This document shows, piece by piece, positions 16,608 to 25,334 of a DNA stretch of 40,737 bases (position 1 is the stretch's first letter; every line of letters starts with the position of its first letter). The DNA lies in contig JAJVIJ010000035.1 of the NCBI GenBank assembly GCA_022072095.1, forward strand, positions 1 to 40,737, written 5' to 3'. This DNA is from Rhodocyclaceae bacterium (GTDB lineage: Bacteria; Pseudomonadota; Gammaproteobacteria; Burkholderiales; Rhodocyclaceae). The notes below the pieces were generated by a model. That model did not search any database and had not been told where the DNA came from. It worked only from the letters and a program-made list of their open reading frames with translations. The translations under genes were made by a program, and so were the position numbers.

Positions 16608-18092
16608 ATGTTCGAATCGGCGGAATTGGGGCACAAGATCGACAAGAAGCGCTATGCCGAGGAGGTGCCGGCACTCAGGGCCGCACTGCTCGAGGCGCAG
16701 TACCAGCTCAAGGACGCGCCGAACTTCGCGGTGGTCATCCTGATCAACGGCGTCGATGGTGCCGGCAAGGGGGAAACCGTCAATCTGCTGCACGAATGGA
16801 TGGACCCGCGTTATCTCATCACCCATGCCTTCGGCACCCCGAGCGATGAAGAGCGCGAACGTCCCGAGATGTGGCGTTTCTGGCGAGCGCTGCCGCCCAA
16901 GGGCCGGATCGGGATCCTGTTTGGAAACTGGTATACGGACCCGATCCTCGACCGCGCCGCCGGCAAGGACGGTCGCGCGCGTTTCGAGGCCAGGCTCGCA
17001 GACATCGACCGCTTCGAGGAAATGCTCGCACAGGAAGGCGTGCTGCTGCTCAAGTTCTGGTTCCATTTGTCCAAGCGCTTCCAGAAAAAGCGCCTGCAAA
17101 CATTGAGCAGTGACCCCGACACATGCTGGCGGGTCACGCCGACGGACTGGGCGCACTTTGCGCAGTACGACCGGTTTCGCAAGGTGAGCGAGCTGGCGTT
17201 GGAGCGGACCAGCACCGGCTATGCCCCTTGGACCATCGTCGAGGGCGCGGATCCCGAATATCGCAGCCTGTTGGTGGGTCGTGCCCTGCTCGATGCGGTT
17301 TCGCATCGTCTCGAACTCGCCGGCCGCGGCTTCCACAGCCGGCAGACGGCGGCGCCCCTGCCGCCCCGGGTGGATCAGATCAACTCCCTGAGCCAGCTCG
17401 TGCTCGATCAGCCGATGACCGAGAAAGCCTACGAGCGCGCGCTCGAACGTTGGCAAGGCACATTGAACCTGCTCTCGCGCCATGAAAAATTTGCCGGCCG
17501 CGGGGTGGTGATCGTTTTCGAAGGCATGGATGCCGCGGGCAAGGGCGGGACCATCCGTCGCGTGACCGCTGCGCTGGATGCGCGCCAGTACCATGTCGTG
17601 CCGATCGCCGCGCCCACCGAGGAAGAGCGCGCCCTCCCCTATTTGTGGCGATTCTGGCGGCATGTGCCACGGCGCGGGCGCTTCGTGCTGTTCGACCGAT
17701 CCTGGTATGGCCGCGTACTGGTCGAGCGGGTCGAAGGGTATTGCCAAGCCGCGGACTGGATGCGGGCCTATGCGGAGATCAATCATTTCGAGGAACAGCT
17801 CGTGCGCGCGGGCCTCGTGGTCGTCAAGTTCTGGCTGTCGGTCAGCGCCGACGAGCAGTTGCGCCGTTTCCAGGAGCGCGAACAGACCTCCTTCAAACAC
17901 TTCAAGATCACGCCCGATGACTGGCGCAATCGCGAACGCTGGCCGGCATATGCCGAAGCCGTGTGCGATATGATCGACCGCACCTCGACCACGCATGCGC
18001 CCTGGGTTCTGGTCGAGGCCGACAACAAATACCATGCGCGCATCAAGGTGCTCAGGACGCTGAGCCAGATGATCGAGCGCGCCTTGAAATAG
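16608..18092 (+). CDS. pap: Polyphosphate:AMP phosphotransferase, tandem PPK2 domains (PAP)
   Basis: A 494-residue protein of two fused PPK2 domains, close in length and layout to Pseudomonas PAP, which makes ADP from AMP and polyphosphate. The N-terminal Walker A is at 48-56 (GVDGAGKGE) and the C-terminal one at 305-314 (EGMDAAGKGG). The C-terminal domain also has the full LFDRSWYGRVLVERV motif (361 on). In the N-terminal domain the matching place is LFGNWYTD (104-111), without the Asp-Arg-Ser, so catalysis probably resides in the second domain and the first is structural or regulatory. This asymmetry is known in the fused class. No signal or membrane segment is seen. Neighbouring phoU is about 6 kb away, so no operon link to phosphate control. 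Confidence 0.93.
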   Translation: MFESAELGHKIDKKRYAEEVPALRAALLEAQYQLKDAPNFAVVILINGVDGAGKGETVNLLHEWMDPRYLITHAFGTPSDEERERPEMWRFWRALPPKGRIGILFGNWYTDPILDRAAGKDGRARFEARLADIDRFEEMLAQEGVLLLKFWFHLSKRFQKKRLQTLSSDPDTCWRVTPTDWAHFAQYDRFRKVSELALERTSTGYAPWTIVEGADPEYRSLLVGRALLDAVSHRLELAGRGFHSRQTAAPLPPRVDQINSLSQLVLDQPMTEKAYERALERWQGTLNLLSRHEKFAGRGVVIVFEGMDAAGKGGTIRRVTAALDARQYHVVPIAAPTEEERALPYLWRFWRHVPRRGRFVLFDRSWYGRVLVERVEGYCQAADWMRAYAEINHFEEQLVRAGLVVVKFWLSVSADEQLRRFQEREQTSFKHFKITPDDWRNRERWPAYAEAVCDMIDRTSTTHAPWVLVEADNKYHARIKVLRTLSQMIERALK

Positions 18093-18123
18093 CACTTGTC
18101 CGTCGACGGTTTCGGGGGGAAAC

Positions 18124-19344
18124 ATGGAGCAGGCAGGGCATCATCTGTTGAGCGGTATCGTGGTCGTCGATTTCACCCAGTTTCTGGCCGGACCGGTGGT
18201 CACGCAGACCATGGCCGAGTTGGGCGCGGAGGTCATCAAGATCGAATTGGCGCCGACGGGAGATCCCGGACGCTACCTTCCCCTGCAGCGCGATGGTCGG
18301 AGCGGCTACTTCGTGCAGCAGAACACGGCCAAGATGAGTTTGTGCGTCGACATCAAGCGTGACGAAGGCCGGGCGCTGGTCATGGACCTGCTGAAATCCG
18401 CCGACGTGATGGTGGAAAACTATTCGCCCGGTGTCATCGCAAAGCTTGGCTTCGGCTGGGAAACGGTACATGCGCTGAACCCGCGCCTCGTCATGGGTTC
18501 CGTTTCGGCGCTGGGACAGACCGGACCGCTGGCGCAATTGCCGGGCTTCGACTTCACCGGGCAGGCCTACTCGGGCGTCGCCAGCATGGTCGGTGATCCG
18601 GACGGTCCGCCGGCGCTGATGGGGGTCGCGGTCGGCGACGTCGGAGCAGGCATGTCGGCGCTATCGGCGATCAACGCGGCACTGGTCTACCGTGAGCGCA
18701 CCGGGCGGGGGACGCGTGTCGAGGCTTCCCTGCTCGATTTCCTGGTCCGCAGCCACGAGGTCAATGTCGAGATGTACAGCTTGTCGGGCGGTGCATTCAA
18801 GCCGAACCGCTGCGGTTCGCAGTCCGGAGCGTATGCACCGGTAGGCTATTACCGGGCGCCGGGAGGCTATGTCAGCCTGGTGGTACCCAGCGGGCTGTGG
18901 CCGCGGTTTTGCGCGGCGATGAATCGCCCGGAACTGGAAAACGATCCCCGGTTCGCAAGCAACGAACTGAGGGCAGCGAACATCGACGCGCTGGTCCGGA
19001 TCATCGAAGACTGGATGCGCGGCTTCGACGACGTCCACGCCGTCGTCGCGCACTGCAGCGCCCATCGCATTCCGGCCGCACCCGTGCTCACCGTCGAGCA
19101 GGCCATCCATCACCCCCACATGATTGAACGCGAGTCGGTGCGCAAGGTCACCGACCCGATTTTCGGGGAGATCACCCTCGCCGGCCAGCCGATTTGCGCC
19201 GAGGGCTTCCCTCGACACACCGGCAAGCCCGCGCCGCTGCTGGGCGAACACAACGCATGGGTCCTGCGCCGGTATCTGAAGCGTAGCGATGCAGAGATCG
19301 AGCGCTTGGGTGAGTCCGGCGTACTCGCCCAGGCCAGGTGTTGA
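18124..19344 (+). CDS. CaiB/BaiF family (class III) CoA-transferase
   Basis: A 406-residue class III CoA-transferase, which moves CoA between organic acids through an aspartyl-CoA anhydride. The N-terminal VVDFTQFLAGPVVTQTMAELGAEVIKIE is diagnostic. The catalytic Asp is Asp172 in GVAVGDVGAGMSA. Other blocks are NTAKMSLCVDIKRDEGR, VMVENYSPGVIAKLGFG and GTRVEASLLDFL. GGGGGGA lies four bases before ATG 18124. The substrate cannot be told from sequence; relatives use oxalate, carnitine, succinate, mesaconate and others. The gene stands between pap and argA and no pathway partner is next to it. Confidence 0.9.
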   Translation: MEQAGHHLLSGIVVVDFTQFLAGPVVTQTMAELGAEVIKIELAPTGDPGRYLPLQRDGRSGYFVQQNTAKMSLCVDIKRDEGRALVMDLLKSADVMVENYSPGVIAKLGFGWETVHALNPRLVMGSVSALGQTGPLAQLPGFDFTGQAYSGVASMVGDPDGPPALMGVAVGDVGAGMSALSAINAALVYRERTGRGTRVEASLLDFLVRSHEVNVEMYSLSGGAFKPNRCGSQSGAYAPVGYYRAPGGYVSLVVPSGLWPRFCAAMNRPELENDPRFASNELRAANIDALVRIIEDWMRGFDDVHAVVAHCSAHRIPAAPVLTVEQAIHHPHMIERESVRKVTDPIFGEITLAGQPICAEGFPRHTGKPAPLLGEHNAWVLRRYLKRSDAEIERLGESGVLAQARC

Positions 19345-19445
19345 AAAGCACCCTGCCGCACGCGGCCGGCGTGGCCAGTGCGCGAGGACCAGCAAAGCCT
19401 GCCGAAGCCTACAATTCGTCGCCCGATTCAGCGCGACAAATATAA

Positions 19446-20771
19446 ATGGCGACTCTATCCGAGCTTCAACAACTCGTGGGCTGGGTGCGGCGCGCCGCGC
19501 CGTATATCCATGCTTTCGGCGAACGCACCTTCGTGATCGGTATCGGCGGCGAGGTGCTGGAAGGTGACGCCGCGAAGCGTCTGGCGCATGACTGCAACCT
19601 GCTTGCGGCGCTGGAAATCCGCCTTGTCCTGGTTCCCGGCGCCCGGCCGCGGATCGAACGTGAACTGGCGCGGCAGGGCCTGACGCCGGTCTATCATCGC
19701 GGGCTCAGGGTCACCGATGCGCCGGCACTCGAATGCGTCAAGCAGGCGATGGGCGCACTGCGCATCGACATCGAGGCGCTGTTTTCCCAGGGCCTGCCGA
19801 ACACGCCCATGGCGGGTAGCCAGGTACGCGTGAGCAGCGGCAATTTCATTACCGCGAGACCGGTCGGCGTCTATGACGGCGTCGACTACCAATTTACCGG
19901 CACGGTGCGACGCATCGACGTCGAGGCACTCAATGCCGCGCTGGACAGCAGCGACATCGTGCTGGTGATGCCTCATGGCCATTCCCCCTCCGGGGAGGTC
20001 TTCAATCTCTGCATGGAAGAGGTCGCGGAGGCATGTGCCAGTGCGCTGAAGGCGGAGAAACTGGTTTATCTGTGCGATGCGCCCGGTCTGGTCGATGAAC
20101 GCGGGACGCTGGTCCCGGAGGTCACGGCCGAGCAGGCCGAGGTTTGTCTTGCCGGCGCACGCGGCATCAGCGAGGATCTGGGGCTTTATCTGCCTTACGC
20201 CATTCGCGCCGTGAAGAACGGCGTGCATCGCGCCCACCTGATCGATCGCGATCTCGATGGCGGCTTGCTGCTCGAGTTCTTCACGCCAGAAGGAGTCGGC
20301 ACCGTGGTGACGCGCGAGCCTCTGGCCCGTGTGCGTGAGGCCGTGGCCGAAGACCTGGGCGCCATCGTCGGCCTGATACAGCCGCTCGAAGAGGACGGCA
20401 CGCTGGTGCGGCGTGGGCGCGAGGTCCTGGAACGCGAACTGGACAAGTTTTCGGTGTTGGAACACGATGGCGTCGTCGCCGGTTGCGCCGCACTGTACGC
20501 GTTCGGCGAGGAAGGCACGGCGGAACTGGCCTGCGTCGCCGTGATGCCCGATTACCGGCGCCGCGGCTTGGGAGCCCTGATCCTCGATCACATGGAGAGG
20601 CGAGCACGTGCAGCCGGGCTGAAAGCCTTGTTCGTGCTGACCACGCGCACCGAACACTGGTTTCTTGAGCGCGGCTTCGAATTGTCCGATATCAAAAGTC
20701 TGCCTCGGGCCAAACGCGACTATTACAACCTGCAACGTCGCAGCAAGGTATTCAGGAAAACCTTGTCCTAG
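19446..20771 (+). CDS. argA: Amino-acid N-acetyltransferase (N-acetylglutamate synthase)
   Basis: A 441-residue two-domain ArgA that makes N-acetylglutamate, the first step of arginine synthesis. The N-terminal amino-acid-kinase-like domain (about 1-285) includes YIHAFGERTFVIGIGGE, LVLVPGARPRIE and RVSSGNFITARPVGV. The C-terminal GNAT domain (about 295-441) carries LACVAVMPDYRRRGLGALIL, the acetyl-CoA loop, followed by LTTRTEHWFLERGF and the end LQRRSKVFRKTL. Length equals E. coli ArgA. The kinase-like domain is the site of arginine feedback in this family. It stands alone among unrelated genes, with a 101-base upstream gap in which I see no clear ARG box. Confidence 0.96.
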   Translation: MATLSELQQLVGWVRRAAPYIHAFGERTFVIGIGGEVLEGDAAKRLAHDCNLLAALEIRLVLVPGARPRIERELARQGLTPVYHRGLRVTDAPALECVKQAMGALRIDIEALFSQGLPNTPMAGSQVRVSSGNFITARPVGVYDGVDYQFTGTVRRIDVEALNAALDSSDIVLVMPHGHSPSGEVFNLCMEEVAEACASALKAEKLVYLCDAPGLVDERGTLVPEVTAEQAEVCLAGARGISEDLGLYLPYAIRAVKNGVHRAHLIDRDLDGGLLLEFFTPEGVGTVVTREPLARVREAVAEDLGAIVGLIQPLEEDGTLVRRGREVLERELDKFSVLEHDGVVAGCAALYAFGEEGTAELACVAVMPDYRRRGLGALILDHMERRARAAGLKALFVLTTRTEHWFLERGFELSDIKSLPRAKRDYYNLQRRSKVFRKTLS

Positions 20772-20806
20772 CGGCCGCGACGCGGCAACCACTGCGCTGG
20801 CTCGTC

Positions 20807-22615
20807 ATGGATTTCTTTCTATGGGCGGTTCGGATGAGCGGATCGAATGGCGGGTCGAATGGCGAAGCGGTTCGGATCGCTGGCTTGCCCATACGGATTC
20901 TCATCGCAGCATCGTCTTGCGCGGTACTGCTCACCTCGGCGCTCACCTCGACCGCGCTGCACGCCCTGGGCGAGCAGACATGGAGCGATAGTGGCGTGTG
21001 GGGGCTCGTGGCCGGCGGGATCACCGGCCTGGCGTTTCCGGCAACCTTTTGGATGCTGGGTGGCCGCAGCTTGCGTACGGTGCGCCGCATCGAGCAATTC
21101 ATCGTCGATGCCAATGCGCTGCTGGCGGCGCCGACCGTCGAAGCCGTGCGGACGGCGCCCGGTGAGCTGCCGACCCACAGCCTGCCGACACAGGGCGAAC
21201 CGGCACTGGTCGCGCTCGAGAAACGCATGCTGCTCCTGCAGCGTATCGCAGCCCGGTTTCACGCCATCGCCGACTATACCTATGGGGTCGAAGCATGGTT
21301 CAACCCGGAGGGCCGGCTGATCTGGATCAATTCGGCGATCGAGCGCGTAAGCGGCTATACGCCGATGGAGTGCCTGCTGGCCCCCGACCTGGTGACCTTG
21401 CTGGTTTATGAGAAGGACAGGAGCCACCTGCTCTCCGTCGTGCAGGAGATTTCGAACCAGCCTCAGGGTGAACATCTCGAACTGCGCCTGCGCACCAAGG
21501 CCGGGAGCCTGACCTGGGTCGCACTGAGCTGGCGCGTGCTGCCTGGACCCGGCACCGAGGCGCTAGGCGTCCGCGTATCGGCGGACGATATTCAGCACCG
21601 CAAGGAAATCGAATTGCGACTGCTGGAAACGGTCGCGGCACTGAGGCGTGAACAGGGTATGAGCGAGTACTACCTGACCCTGTCCAAGGAGGAGCGTTCG
21701 CGCCTGCTGGCCTTGCTCGACCGGATTCGTTTGGGTGTGCTGTTTGTCGATCGCGACCATAGGGTGATCTTTCTGAACCGCGCCTTTCATCGGATCTGGA
21801 ACATCCCGGAGGGCGAGGACTTCGTGGGTGCGCGCGTGCAGGTTCTGCTCGAACGTGGCGCACGCCTGCGTGTCGATGAGCAGGCGTTCAACCACCATGT
21901 CGCCGAAATGATGAAACTGCCGGAGTCGAATGCCCCGTATCAGTTCGACTTGCGCGATGGTCGCGTCCTGACCCTGCTCTCGGCATTGGTTCAGGGCACG
22001 GAACCGGTGACCTACGTCGGCCGTGTCTGGATTTTCGAGGATGTCACCGAACGCGTTCGCACCGCGGAGCGCCTGCAGCAGATCGCCGATCGGGATCCGT
22101 TGACCAATCTATACAACCGCCGCCGCTTCCACGAGGAGCTGGAACGTCTCATCGCCGATGCGACCCGTCGTGGCGGCGAGTTGGGGTTGCTGATGATGGA
22201 CCTGGATGGATTCAAGCCGATCAACGATCGCTACGGACATCCGGCAGGCGACGCCGTGCTCGTCGAGTTCAGTCATGCCGTGGCCTCCATCATTCGACGC
22301 AACGAAATGTTTTTCAGGCTGGGGGGCGACGAGTTCGCAGTACTCGTTCCCGATACCGATCTCACCCAGACGGAAAACCTGGCCCGACGGATCGTTCAGC
22401 GCGTGAGTGACCTGCGCTTTACGTTCGGAGACCAGTCGGTGGGAATATCCGTCAGCCTGGGGATCGGCTTGAGCCCCGTGCATGCGATCGATCAGGCGAA
22501 CCTGGTCGACGTGACGGATCAGGCTCTTTACCGGGCCAAGGCGGGCGGGAAAAATGGCTGGCGATTTGCCGAAGCCTGCCCGCCCACCGGCGCAGCCTCG
22601 TCGAACTCCGACTAG
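20807..22615 (+). CDS. Membrane PAS-PAS-GGDEF diguanylate cyclase
   Basis: A 602-residue protein. Two membrane segments (about 26-50 and 64-84) enclose a short loop. Two PAS-like domains follow (about 150-265, ending in a PAC-like part, and 300-415), then a GGDEF domain (about 425-590) with an intact GGDEF at 506-510, RDPLTNLYNRRRF and LLMMDLDGFKPINDRYGH. It should make c-di-GMP at the membrane in response to an unknown ligand or redox cue. The inhibitory I-site, normally RxxD, reads Arg497-Arg-Asn-Glu500, so feedback inhibition may be altered. The start is uncertain: ATG 20807 or ATG 20834 (MSGSNGG). No EAL or HD-GYP domain is present. Confidence 0.92.
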   Translation: MDFFLWAVRMSGSNGGSNGEAVRIAGLPIRILIAASSCAVLLTSALTSTALHALGEQTWSDSGVWGLVAGGITGLAFPATFWMLGGRSLRTVRRIEQFIVDANALLAAPTVEAVRTAPGELPTHSLPTQGEPALVALEKRMLLLQRIAARFHAIADYTYGVEAWFNPEGRLIWINSAIERVSGYTPMECLLAPDLVTLLVYEKDRSHLLSVVQEISNQPQGEHLELRLRTKAGSLTWVALSWRVLPGPGTEALGVRVSADDIQHRKEIELRLLETVAALRREQGMSEYYLTLSKEERSRLLALLDRIRLGVLFVDRDHRVIFLNRAFHRIWNIPEGEDFVGARVQVLLERGARLRVDEQAFNHHVAEMMKLPESNAPYQFDLRDGRVLTLLSALVQGTEPVTYVGRVWIFEDVTERVRTAERLQQIADRDPLTNLYNRRRFHEELERLIADATRRGGELGLLMMDLDGFKPINDRYGHPAGDAVLVEFSHAVASIIRRNEMFFRLGGDEFAVLVPDTDLTQTENLARRIVQRVSDLRFTFGDQSVGISVSLGIGLSPVHAIDQANLVDVTDQALYRAKAGGKNGWRFAEACPPTGAASSNSD

Positions 22616-22625
22616 CAGCGTCGTT

Positions 22626-22650
22626 CCGGCCTGCCGGTGCGGGCAGCCGG
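22626..22650 (+). terminator. Weak hairpin after the GGDEF gene
   Basis: CCGG, a bulged C and CTGCC pair with GGCAG and CCGG around a six-base loop, eleven bases past the GGDEF stop codon. The following bases are TTAGAATGTTT rather than a pure T-run, so termination strength is doubtful. Confidence 0.3.
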
Positions 22651-22681
22651 TTAGAATGTTTCATTTTGATCGAGGACAATG

Positions 22682-22954
22682 ATGGCGAGAACGGTGAATT
22701 GCGTGAAGCTGGGTCACGAAGCGGAGGGCTTGGACTTCCCACCGATGCCCGGTGAGCTGGGCCGCAAAATATTTGCCAACGTGTCGAAAGAAGCCTGGCA
22801 GCAATGGTTGCGCCACCAGACCATGCTGGTCAATGAGAACCGGCTCAATCTGGCCGACCCGCGGGCCCGCAAATATCTGGCCGAACAGATGGAGCGGCAT
22901 TTTTTTGGCGACGGTGCCGATCAGGTGACGGGCTACACGCCGCCGACCTCCTGA
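22682..22954 (+). CDS. yggX: YggX, oxidative damage protection / Fe(II) trafficking protein
   Basis: A 90-residue YggX homologue. The family limits oxidative damage to labile Fe-S clusters and affects iron traffic. It aligns along its length with E. coli Ygg[27 protein letters not shown], then [23 protein letters not shown] and the C-terminal GYTPP. The conserved Cys at residue 6 is present. Two ATGs are adjacent; 22682 is chosen because GAGG lies six bases upstream, against three for 22679. It stands alone and is not linked to mutY as in enterics. Confidence 0.95.
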   Translation: MARTVNCVKLGHEAEGLDFPPMPGELGRKIFANVSKEAWQQWLRHQTMLVNENRLNLADPRARKYLAEQMERHFFGDGADQVTGYTPPTS

Positions 22955-23024
22955 CCGTGACGGAAGCCCGGTTCGTGCGCGGTATTGCGCGGAACCTGCC
23001 CACACTCCTCGCCGCAGCGGGCAA

Positions 23025-23930
23025 ATGTCGCATTGTCCGCGGGCCGACGCGGCTAGCATCGCGGCGTTCAATGATGACGATGCCCACATCACCACCGTGT
23101 TCAAACCGGCCTGCCCCCATTGCCTGAGCACCGATGTTCGCCGATCCCGGTGGACCAACGGTACCGAGCGCCGCCAACATCGCCTGGAGCGACCTTATCG
23201 TTGCCGAGGCTGCAAGCGGCGATTTTTCGTCTATCGTCGGCGCCTGGTGTTCGGCTCGATACTGGCTGCGGTGTTGCTGATGCTTGGAGTCGGGGTGGCG
23301 AGCTATCTGGAGTTCCGCGACGATGTCTCGGGTGGGCTGCGCGCCAAGCGCGAGCGCGACGCCGGCTCGGCCGAACTGCTCAGTCGGGCCAATGCCGGTG
23401 ACGCGGAGGCGCAGTACCTGGTCGCGATCTTGATGATAGAGGGCAAGGGCGGGTTCCAGAAATCCCTGGCCGAAGCCGTCAAGTGGCTGAACCGCGCATC
23501 CGAGCGCGGACATGCGGACGCCCAGCTTCAGCTTGGCCTCGCGTTCAAGAGCGGCAACGGCATCCTGCAGGATTTCGGCGAAGCCAAGCGCTGGTTTGCG
23601 AAGGGCGCTAGCCGTGGACACGCCGAGAGTCAATACCAACTGGGCCTGCTCTATCGCAGTGGCCAGGGCGTGCCCTTCGATTTCGTGGAAGCCTATGCCT
23701 GGTTCAACCGGGCCGCGTCACAGGGTCTGCAACCGGCGACCGTGGCGCGCGACGAGCTGGTGACGCTGATGCGCCCGGAACAGATCGCGGCGGCGCAGGC
23801 GCGTTCGCGCCACGATTCAGCCCAGCCGGAAGACGGCGGTGGCACGCCTGCCGCGAAGACTGGGCCGACCCAGGGTGGTTCCGATCAGGGGCCGGTAGCC
23901 GCCCGTTCGACCGCTTCCAGACCCAAGTGA
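23025..23930 (+). CDS. Zinc-ribbon, membrane-anchored Sel1-repeat protein
   Basis: A 301-residue protein of unknown role. An N-terminal zinc ribbon (Cys30, Cys33, Cys60, Cys63; CPHC and CRGC) is followed by a basic stretch and one membrane helix (about 74-94). A domain of about three Sel1-like repeats follows (about 112-234; ANAGDAEAQYLVAILMIEGKG, GHADAQLQLGLAFKSGNG, GHAESQYQLGLLYRSGQG), then a Pro/Gly-rich tail. By the positive-inside rule the ribbon would be cytoplasmic and the repeats periplasmic. ATG 23025 has no good Shine-Dalgarno sequence; GTG 23097 would begin just before the ribbon and is a fair alternative. Its last 46 bases overlap the end of phoU on the other strand. Confidence 0.75.
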   Translation: MSHCPRADAASIAAFNDDDAHITTVFKPACPHCLSTDVRRSRWTNGTERRQHRLERPYRCRGCKRRFFVYRRRLVFGSILAAVLLMLGVGVASYLEFRDDVSGGLRAKRERDAGSAELLSRANAGDAEAQYLVAILMIEGKGGFQKSLAEAVKWLNRASERGHADAQLQLGLAFKSGNGILQDFGEAKRWFAKGASRGHAESQYQLGLLYRSGQGVPFDFVEAYAWFNRAASQGLQPATVARDELVTLMRPEQIAAAQARSRHDSAQPEDGGGTPAAKTGPTQGGSDQGPVAARSTASRPK

Positions 23931-24586
23931 CGGACATCCCGGCCTTTCACCAGGTAGACCACATATTCCGACATGTTCTTGGCGTGGTCACCGATGCGCT
24001 CGAGTGATTTCGCCAGAAATGTAAGGTCGAGCGCGCCGGTGATCGTGCGCGGGTCCTCCATCATGTAGGTGAGCAACTGGCGGGCGATGGCCTTGTATTC
24101 GGCGTCGACCTCGCGATCGCGCCTGACCACCTCCGCTGCGGCCGCGACATCGAGCCGGGCGAACGCATCCAGCGCATCGCGCAGCATGGCCAGCACGGAT
24201 TCGGCGATATGCCCCAGCTCGACGGGAGGGGACACCATGCCATGCCGATCATGGAGCGCGCGCGCGATCTTGGCGATTTTCTTGGCCTCGTCGCCCATCC
24301 TCTCCAGGTCGGTGATGGTCTTTACCACCGTCATCACCATGCGCAGGTCCGAGGCTGCGGGCTGCCGTTTCGCGATGATGTGACTGCACGCCTCGTCGAT
24401 TTCGACTTCATGCAGATTGACACGCTGGTCGTTGTCCACGACCTGCTCCAGCAGCATCAGATTGCCCTCTTCGTAGCCCCGGATCGCGCCCAATATCTGC
24501 TGTTCGACCAGGCCGCCCATCTGCAACACGCGGGTGCGAAGATTTTCCAGCTCGGCATCGAACTGCTTGACGGTATGTTCAGGCAT
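23885..24586 (-). CDS. phoU: PhoU, phosphate signalling protein
   Basis: A 233-residue PhoU with the duplicated three-helix unit. The metal-binding motifs are IDEACSHIIAKRQPAASDLR with DLERMGDEAKKIAK in the first half, and VDAEYKAIARQLLTYMMEDPRTI with SLERIGDHAKNMSEYVVY in the second. PhoU links the PstSCAB transporter to the PhoR kinase and keeps the Pho regulon off when phosphate is plentiful. AAAGGA lies seven bases before ATG 24586. No pst, phoB or phoR gene adjoins it; it follows rpiA by 44 bases, at the end of the pyruvate dehydrogenase run. The 3' end overlaps the Sel1 gene tail to tail. Confidence 0.95.
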   Translation of the reverse strand: MPEHTVKQFDAELENLRTRVLQMGGLVEQQILGAIRGYEEGNLMLLEQVVDNDQRVNLHEVEIDEACSHIIAKRQPAASDLRMVMTVVKTITDLERMGDEAKKIAKIARALHDRHGMVSPPVELGHIAESVLAMLRDALDAFARLDVAAAAEVVRRDREVDAEYKAIARQLLTYMMEDPRTITGALDLTFLAKSLERIGDHAKNMSEYVVYLVKGRDVRHLGLEAVERAATGP

Positions 24587-24630
24587 GGCGGCATCCTTTC
24601 ATGAAGCTGTAATCCAAACTTAACATCGAC

Positions 24631-25311
24631 TCATGACACGGATGTTGCAGCCGACCGCACCCGACGCTCGACACCACCGGCACCGGCGATCAGCGCGATG
24701 TCCGCGCCGCGGCGCGCGAACAGGCCGTTGCTGACCACGCCGACGATCTGGTCGAGGGCCGATTCCGTCGCCTCCGGGTCGGCGCAATCCAATTCGTGCA
24801 CATCGAGGATCACGTTGCCGTTGTCGGTCACGAACCCCGTACGCCAGCACGCCCGCCCGCCCAGGCGCGCGATGGCGCGCTCGACGTGCGCGCGCGCCAT
24901 CGGGATCACCTCGACCGGTACCGGGAAACGGCCCAGGCGCGCGACCCACTTGCTGTCGTCGGCGATGCACACGAAGCGCTCGGCCACGGCGGCGACGATT
25001 TTTTCTCGGGTCAGCGCACCGCCGCCACCTTTGACCAGGTTGAGCGACGGGTCGATCTCGTCGGCGCCGTCGACATAGATCGACAATCGATCGAGCGCAT
25101 TCAGATCCAGCAGCTCGATGCCATGCGCCCGGAGTCGGTCGGCCGTGGCCTGGGAGCTGGCCACGGCACCGGCGATGCGCGGGCCACGCGTCGCGAGCAG
25201 ATCGATGAAGTGGTTGGCCGTCGAACCTGTACCGACGCCGATCGGTGCATCGTGCTCGACGAAACTCAGCGCTGCCTCGGCAGCGAGGCGTTTGTAGTGG
25301 TCGGCTGACAT
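24631..25311 (-). CDS. rpiA: Ribose-5-phosphate isomerase A
   Basis: A 226-residue RpiA interconverting ribose 5-phosphate and ribulose 5-phosphate. Family blocks are [14 protein letters not shown] (phosphate loop), [42 protein letters not shown] with the catalytic acid and lysine, and [16 protein letters not shown] 25311-25309 is chosen because AAGG lies seven bases upstream. The longer frame to 25383 overlaps lpd. It follows lpd by 23 bases, suggesting cotranscription with the pyruvate dehydrogenase genes, and it feeds the same sugar phosphate pool as tkt. Confidence 0.96.
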   Translation of the reverse strand: MSADHYKRLAAEAALSFVEHDAPIGVGTGSTANHFIDLLATRGPRIAGAVASSQATADRLRAHGIELLDLNALDRLSIYVDGADEIDPSLNLVKGGGGALTREKIVAAVAERFVCIADDSKWVARLGRFPVPVEVIPMARAHVERAIARLGGRACWRTGFVTDNGNVILDVHELDCADPEATESALDQIVGVVSNGLFARRGADIALIAGAGGVERRVRSAATSVS

Positions 25312-25334
25312 GGCGTACCTTGCTTGAGTGAATC

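Noticed and set aside
16602-18125. A 507-codon minus-strand open frame opposite pap
   Set aside because: Antisense shadow of the tandem PPK2 gene caused by high GC content; no recognisable motif.
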